A stretch of DNA of 64,000 nucleotides from Babesia bovis T2Bo (lineage: Eukaryota > Apicomplexa > Aconoidasida > Piroplasmida > Babesiidae), in NCBI RefSeq assembly GCF_000165395.2, contig NW_026261571.1:1450501-1514500 (forward strand), read 5' to 3'. Under the pieces are notes generated by a model that was not told the origin of the DNA, searched no databases, and worked only from the letters and a program-made list of their open reading frames with translations. The position numbers were made by a program, and so were the translations under genes. Positions 58,816 to 64,000 of the stretch are shown piece after piece (positions within the stretch are counted from its first letter, which is position 1; every line of letters begins with the position of its first letter).

Positions 58816-59302
58816 TTTTATACCTAATTTTTAATTTCTAGCCCCTAAATGGCTTTAGATTGTCCATATACACAAGGAGACACCACGTCACACCCAACTA
58901 CACATTGAACAAAATATTACTAAGTACACATGAATAAATAAATGAAGTTAATTTTTTTAGAAGTAACTCATGAGCAATACCACAGCTTTGATATGGAGCC
59001 GATTAATAAACTCTGCTACTGTGATTAGTCGCAACACATACGATTATGTGTCTTGAGCCTAGACAGACTAATCATTTTTTATAATACAATATACAATTCA
59101 AAAGCGCTCTACTAATGTGATGCTATCTATGACTTTTTGTTAGTTATCGGATATTCAGTTCCCTGCGGAATCCTTGCCACAAATGTCACTAGTCTCATGT
59201 CAACACTGAATATACAAAACTCATGGATTGGTCAAATTCGTTACCATGTATGTATAATATTGAAAACATTGTTGAATATGATAAGAATTGTTTTGTATTA
59301 TT
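58816..59302. other. intergenic between tandem minus-strand genes
   Basis: About 490 bases: MYST promoter and 3' flank of the M16 protease. AT-rich, with a short open frame at 59137-59373 that only overlaps the protease end and is not convincing. No RNA gene seen. Confidence 0.4.
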
Positions 59303-62300
59303 TTATACAAATACCTCCCGGTCACTGCTGTTGCCATCGCTTAAATCAACTTCATGGGTCTCATAGTCACTAACGTCCGCAGCTGAACTCGAGTCGTCGT
59401 CGCTACTGCAACTTTTATCGCCCGTAGCGTTACAAGAAAGCTCCGCAAACGTATTGGTTACGCAAAAGCCTAGTACTTGTTTGACATTGACATTATCAAA
59501 ACCAGAGTAACCCATCTCAGCAAGACCTAATGAGTATTCATCAGCTTGATTAGCAGTTGATACTACAGCCATCTTCCTGTCAATATTTGAATAGCCACTA
59601 AAGTGATCCAAATACCTATCTGCTAGGTAATGTAAATCCTTGGCTTTGACTTGTCGAATACGTTGGAGCAGCACCTTTGTGAAGTCGGCACCAACACCAC
59701 GGAACGCATCCTGGAATGTAACGGCACTGAAATCAGCCAATGTACTTTCCTCGGCTATGACACTGTATACAGTGGAACAAGCAGCTGATAGAACATCTGA
59801 CTCCGTAAGAATCATACCCTTTGACATCTTTTCAATGACATCGTTAGTAGCTCTCAATGCACCAAGAAGGTCTACCGCCTGCTGCAATACCAAACGTAAT
59901 TCCCCGAATGCTGGTGCATAAGTAACACCATAGTTGTAAGCAAAACCACCGCCGCGAATAGCGCGGAATAGTGGTCCCTCCATCATACCAAGGTATTCCG
60001 AAAGAACCATTAATGAAGCATAATCTTTATGGTTGTAACCCTTGGGAGCTGAGATGGCAAAATTCAAATATGATACATCGGTACTGGACATTGTGGTGAA
60101 TATACCATGTGATCCATTATAGGCATTGTCGTGGTCAACGTTCAAAGGAATCAGCTTGTTTAGTGGCACTGTCTTGTCTACAGTACCCTGCAAGAATTCC
60201 CAAGGTCGAGTCCAACCTGGAGGTAATCTAGATAAATCAGCAGTTATGTGAACTACCATGTTGGACTGAGTAAATATCTTTTGGTATAGATCCTGGAAGA
60301 ATTCGGTCATATCATTTTCCAATGCGTATTGCAAAAATACAAGTTGTTGACCGATGCTATTGGACATGGCAGTACTTTCCAATGGCAACCTCATAGCCAT
60401 AGTGGCCTGTGATACAATGGATTTGGCGGAACGGGTTTTCTTTTTAAACGACTTGAGTAATGATTTAACCCGGGATTGAATTATGGTATTATTAAAGCGA
60501 ACTCCGCGAAGCACGTTCTTCAAAATGGACAGTAACTTGTCGTAGACCTTCTGTGAACCTGTTATTGAAATGTTAATCAATTCACTGAAAGCATCAGGCT
60601 TCCCAAATGATGAGTTGAATCCAAGCATGGCCAAGTAGGAAGAAGTATGCTCCTCTAGCATCTTGATAAACCTATCAGCTGGAATGACACCATCAGCTTC
60701 AGCAATGTCGGACTCAAACAATAACGCACAAAGCAAGGTCAAAGATTGCTTCTCTAAGTGAGTTAACGACACAGTGCTCGTGGGTACCATAACACTGATA
60801 CGAACAAACTCAGATGCGATATGGTTCACCTGCATTAACAAATCAAGCTTGTCCAAACCATTAGCTATGGGATCCCATTCAGGAGAATAGCCCTTGCCGC
60901 CAGATTCATTGAAGAATTGGACAGTTCCTGTTACCACCTTGCCACCATCGTATCCCGGGCCAATAGAACTGAAGTTACGCATGTATGGCCATGCAATGGG
61001 TTGGATGTTTGACATGTCAACCATGCCAAATTTGTTCAAAACAGCCTCCGGAACTGGACTTTCCTTGGACTTAAGCATTTCATCCACACGAGCCTCCTGC
61101 TCCTCTAAAAATGCTAAATCACTATGGGTCAACTGGTAGTCAATCAGGTCCTGTTCAGCCTTCTTTATACGTTCAGCCTCAGAAATGCTGGGAAGTGTTC
61201 TCACAACGGCAGAACTTGTTTGAATAAAGTAACGCCAAATAATGCTCTTCCAGTATACCTCACCTTGCTCCATTAAACCGAGTAATTGGTCATGACCCTC
61301 CAATTGTTGATCAAGATCTTCACGAGAAGTGCCGTGGAGTATATATGATATTATTCCGTCTATCAAAGTGTTACTGGGAGATGTCTCAATTGAACGCTGG
61401 AATGATAAATACTCATGAGTGATCAAAGCGTGCAACCGACGCATGTCAAGAGGTTGTTTGTATGTTTCCAAAAGTATATCACGAACGCGTTTGTCCACCG
61501 TAGACATAGAATCGCTGTCGTTAGGAACATCAGAAACACGGATGCTAAAGCTAGTTTCGCGATACTCGTCCAATGTAAAACTGACACTACTACCCAACGG
61601 GTTTTCACAGTGGATTAAACCCTTCTCCAAGGGTGACACAGGTGTGGATGTAAGATATAAACCCAGGATGGAAACAGCACGAACGTCGTCAAACTGATTC
61701 CAGGATGGACCACGCCACGCTATTGTGTAATGACCAAGTTCTTCATCATCATTAGGAAATCTTACGGTTGCCTCAGCACTCTCGGTCATTGGGGTATAAT
61801 GACTTGGGTCATCCCAATGAGAAATGCCATAGTAAATTTTAGGATCGAGAACAATGGGTTCAACACCAGCAGCAAACACATCCGTCTCAGCCTTAGATAT
61901 GGTATCTAAAATACTCTTGTGGTCACCGAGTCTACCACCAATAACAATAGATAAGTTCTCCAATCGGTAAAAACGTTTGTGGTACTCACGAATACGGGTA
62001 ATGTTAGTAGACCTCAAAGCCTCTAAACGACCACCATAGGATTTAGTGTAATCACTATCACCAGGATACAACATCTTCATTAATGCAATGTTCGTCAACT
62101 CATCAGCACTGTTTTCGTGAGATTTCATCTCGGAATATACAGTTCCAGAGTTAGATCCATTAGGAGTAATACGATGAACATCTGTTATAAATCCGTCATT
62201 TGTTAAAGTAGGCATCAATATGTGATCCAAATATACAGGTAACAACTTCAAATTACCTTCGATACCAGCAGTGGAAACAGTATAGACAGTGTGATCGACA

Positions 62301-62632
62301 TCGGTCCATGCGTTGGTCCCAGTAGCAAGAGCACGAGAAGCCAACATGTCTAATGTACCACGCTCAGGATAATTCTGACTTCCCAAGAATATCAAATGCT
62401 CCAATGTATGCGGTAATCCTTCATCGGTATCCGCACGAGTAGGAACCACGTAATAAGAGTTCACAACTGGAGATTCGTAATCAGCCAAAAACACGCGCAA
62501 GCCACTACGATGAGATATGTACTCAGTAACGTCAACCTGATTCAATGTCACACGGTTAACAAACATGAATCCAGCCACCAACATGTTCACCAGGCCGCTG
62601 CCGCCTGACGAACCCTCGAGGTTACAATTCAT
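59303..62632 (-). CDS. M16-family zinc metalloprotease (M16C-like)
   Basis: 1,109 residues in one exon. The inverted zinc motif HTLEH is at residues 75-79 (EGLPHTLEHLIFLGS), and the downstream Glu region GTVYSEMKSHEN around 170 supplies the third ligand, so the N-terminal domain should be active. A second M16 domain, DIFFERENT in lacking HXXEH, is in the C-terminal half (LSEYLGMMEGPLFRAIRGGG, a substrate-binding RxG-type segment), as in the full-length clamshell enzymes (presequence protease, falcilysin, yeast YOL098c-like). The N-terminus is not obviously an organelle leader, so the compartment is open; YOL098c-type cytosolic relatives fit. The acidic C-terminal tail ends near a GTATTT site, leaving the possibility of one more tiny exon. 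Confidence 0.82.
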   Translation of the reverse strand: MNCNLEGSSGGSGLVNMLVAGFMFVNRVTLNQVDVTEYISHRSGLRVFLADYESPVVNSYYVVPTRADTDEGLPHTLEHLIFLGSQNYPERGTLDMLASRALATGTNAWTDVDHTVYTVSTAGIEGNLKLLPVYLDHILMPTLTNDGFITDVHRITPNGSNSGTVYSEMKSHENSADELTNIALMKMLYPGDSDYTKSYGGRLEALRSTNITRIREYHKRFYRLENLSIVIGGRLGDHKSILDTISKAETDVFAAGVEPIVLDPKIYYGISHWDDPSHYTPMTESAEATVRFPNDDEELGHYTIAWRGPSWNQFDDVRAVSILGLYLTSTPVSPLEKGLIHCENPLGSSVSFTLDEYRETSFSIRVSDVPNDSDSMSTVDKRVRDILLETYKQPLDMRRLHALITHEYLSFQRSIETSPSNTLIDGIISYILHGTSREDLDQQLEGHDQLLGLMEQGEVYWKSIIWRYFIQTSSAVVRTLPSISEAERIKKAEQDLIDYQLTHSDLAFLEEQEARVDEMLKSKESPVPEAVLNKFGMVDMSNIQPIAWPYMRNFSSIGPGYDGGKVVTGTVQFFNESGGKGYSPEWDPIANGLDKLDLLMQVNHIASEFVRISVMVPTSTVSLTHLEKQSLTLLCALLFESDIAEADGVIPADRFIKMLEEHTSSYLAMLGFNSSFGKPDAFSELINISITGSQKVYDKLLSILKNVLRGVRFNNTIIQSRVKSLLKSFKKKTRSAKSIVSQATMAMRLPLESTAMSNSIGQQLVFLQYALENDMTEFFQDLYQKIFTQSNMVVHITADLSRLPPGWTRPWEFLQGTVDKTVPLNKLIPLNVDHDNAYNGSHGIFTTMSSTDVSYLNFAISAPKGYNHKDYASLMVLSEYLGMMEGPLFRAIRGGGFAYNYGVTYAPAFGELRLVLQQAVDLLGALRATNDVIEKMSKGMILTESDVLSAACSTVYSVIAEESTLADFSAVTFQDAFRGVGADFTKVLLQRIRQVKAKDLHYLADRYLDHFSGYSNIDRKMAVVSTANQADEYSLGLAEMGYSGFDNVNVKQVLGFCVTNTFAELSCNATGDKSCSSDDDSSSAADVSDYETHEVDLSDGNSSDREVFV

Positions 62633-63205
62633 TATGGAAATGTAATAAGTATTATAATGTACAGTTATAGATTACACAGCATAAAATATATGGTGGGATG
62701 ATAATCGTTGGAACTGTTGAAGATATGAACTGATACGAATACACAATGATGGTTGTACATTTAACGACCCAACTATTATCGGGATTAATGGAATTTTCCT
62801 CGCATAAGTGCAGGCGTTCAATATTAGGAGCCTAAATTTGGAATTTTCAGGAGACTTTGCCACTTTTGAGACCTAAAGGGACGCTCTATATCATGTTGTC
62901 ATCCATTTTCGACCAACTTCTAAAGCCTTCAGTTATATCCAAATGGAGCTACATTTCCGCCATAAGACAGGCCTAGTAACTACAAAGTAATCTACCCATG
63001 TCTACCTTGACACATTGAATCCATTTGAATACACCCTTTATATAACTTACAACATCTTATTGAAGATGTTCATAGGATGTAATAACTATAAATGACCTTG
63101 ATACCCATGGGGAGTGTTACACATCACCAGTACGGAATGTCTTCAATGTATATATAAACCATAAGAAACACGTAGTTCTCCCGGTTGATACATTAGGTCA
63201 ATCCA
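62633..63205. other. divergent intergenic region
   Basis: About 570 AT-rich bases between the M16 protease (minus) and TRAP1 (plus). No convincing frame or RNA gene; presumably both promoters. Confidence 0.45.
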
Positions 63206-64000
63206 ATGAATCGTATCACATCATTGAAAAGCCTACGGGTGCCACAAGTACCTAATGGCAAATTAACTATACATACTATATCGGAAGCTGCATTCCCTGT
63301 TAATAACAGAAATTTACGCAAAATCCCATCGACCAAATTTACCACAATTTGTTATAATGGGTATTCGAAAAAACTAAAGTTGTATACAGCAGTATATTCA
63401 AGACCATTTTCAACCGATCAACAAAAGGTTGACGTAAGTTATATATAGCACTAGTAGATGCGCTGCAGACATATGAATTCAAAGCGGAAATTCAAAAGCT
63501 GCTACAAATAGTTGCACATTCATTATATACGGACAAAGAAGTCTTCGTCAGAGAACTTATCAGCAATGCAAGTGACGCATTGGAGAAGCTAAGATTCTTA
63601 GAAGCAACACAAGAAAACTTAGCTACAAGCAAAGTAGACCCTGAAGTAGCATATAAAATTAAAATTTCAACAAATCCAGAGGAGAAGACCTTCACAATTG
63701 AGGTTGGTAGAATTCTATCTTCTATAGATTCTTTAGGACACCGGTGTTGGCATGACAAAAGATGAAATAATAAATAATCTTGGTACAATCGCTAAATCTG
63801 GATCACTAGCATTCCTGGAAGATTCCGCTCTCAACGCAAAGGATAAAGCTAACGCTATCATTGGACAATTTGGTGTCGGATTCTATAGTAGTTTCGTCGT
63901 GTCCAATAAAGTGGAAGTATTCACCAGAAGCTATGATCCAGAAAAGGGAGAAAAGGGTTACCACTGGGTATCAGATGGTACTGGATCGTTCACAATACGG
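63206..64000 (+). CDS. TRAP1: TRAP1-type mitochondrial Hsp90, 3' part beyond window
   Basis: Exons 63206-63433, 63469-63702 and 63737-64000 (introns 35 and 34 nt) give 242 residues open to the right edge. The first ~75 residues are rich in Arg/Lys/Asn/Thr with few acids, a mitochondrial leader. Then the Hsp90 ATPase begins: [40 protein letters not shown], and across intron 2 [20 protein letters not shown], followed by [20 protein letters not shown]. The Asn/Asp/Gly nucleotide-binding residues are intact. The junction at 63468 (CTGCAG) was chosen because other AG sites shift the frame. Likely mitochondrial chaperone; the apicoplast-type Hsp90 is an alternative. Confidence 0.87.

Noticed and set aside
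58980..59060. Possible small structured RNA (GATTAGTC / GACTAATC inverted words near 59016 and 59069)
   Set aside because: The pairing is short and spaced, with no match to tRNA, snRNA or snoRNA signatures I know.

Overview
The window is nuclear DNA of an apicomplexan piroplasm, almost certainly Babesia bovis. The strongest evidence is a pair of elongation factor 1-alpha genes arranged head to head around a ~1.4 kb intergenic region, an arrangement known from B. bovis. Other signs fit: genes are packed on both strands, introns are very small (mostly 33-37 nt, GT..AG), base composition is moderate, and some products look addressed to the apicoplast or mitochondrion. Most long reading frames are exons, so gene models here were built by joining exons at GT/AG sites that keep frame and restore family motifs. 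Spans cover the first to last coding base; introns are listed in each entry.

Layout. 1-10.1 kb: a partial alpha/beta hydrolase, a PHD-finger chromatin protein with a Met-rich tail, TRAPPC1/Bet5, and a mitochondrial MutS homologue (MSH1) ending in a GIY-YIG nuclease domain. 10.3-16.4 kb: ribonucleotide reductase small subunit, then the ef-1-alpha palindrome (two 1,803-bp arms, one mismatch, 904-bp spacer). 16.4-23.4 kb: bacterial-type glutamyl-tRNA synthetase with a bipartite-looking leader, a PSTAIRE cyclin-dependent kinase, a tiny twin-CX9C protein, a membrane J-protein, an RCC1-repeat protein. 23.7-36.8 kb: a large divergent protein kinase, UBE2K-type E2, Tim23-family protein, Tsg101/Vps23 (ESCRT-I), a membrane-anchored CKYS glutaredoxin, and a secreted His-rich/acidic protein. 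37.3-47.5 kb: a p115/Uso1-like tether, Sas10/Utp3, a filamin-repeat protein. 47.7-53.8 kb: bL34-type organellar ribosomal protein, two divergent signal-peptide genes (one with an alveolate-type secreted domain), an acyl-CoA-binding/ankyrin protein, a SET-domain protein. 54.6-64 kb: NOP56, a calmodulin-like protein, a MYST acetyltransferase, an M16 metalloprotease, and the start of TRAP1 (mitochondrial Hsp90), cut by the right edge.

There is no operon logic; neighbours share promoters (divergent pairs) or 3' ends (convergent pairs). By theme the window holds organelle maintenance (MSH1, GluRS, bL34, Tim23-like, TRAP1, twin-CX9C), ribosome biogenesis (NOP56, Sas10), chromatin (PHD, MYST, SET), vesicle traffic (TRAPPC1, p115, Tsg101), cell cycle/DNA precursors (CDK, RNR R2), and three secreted proteins that are the least understood genes. 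No tRNA, rRNA, transposon or CRISPR was seen. All functional calls rest on motif recognition by eye; no database search was run.
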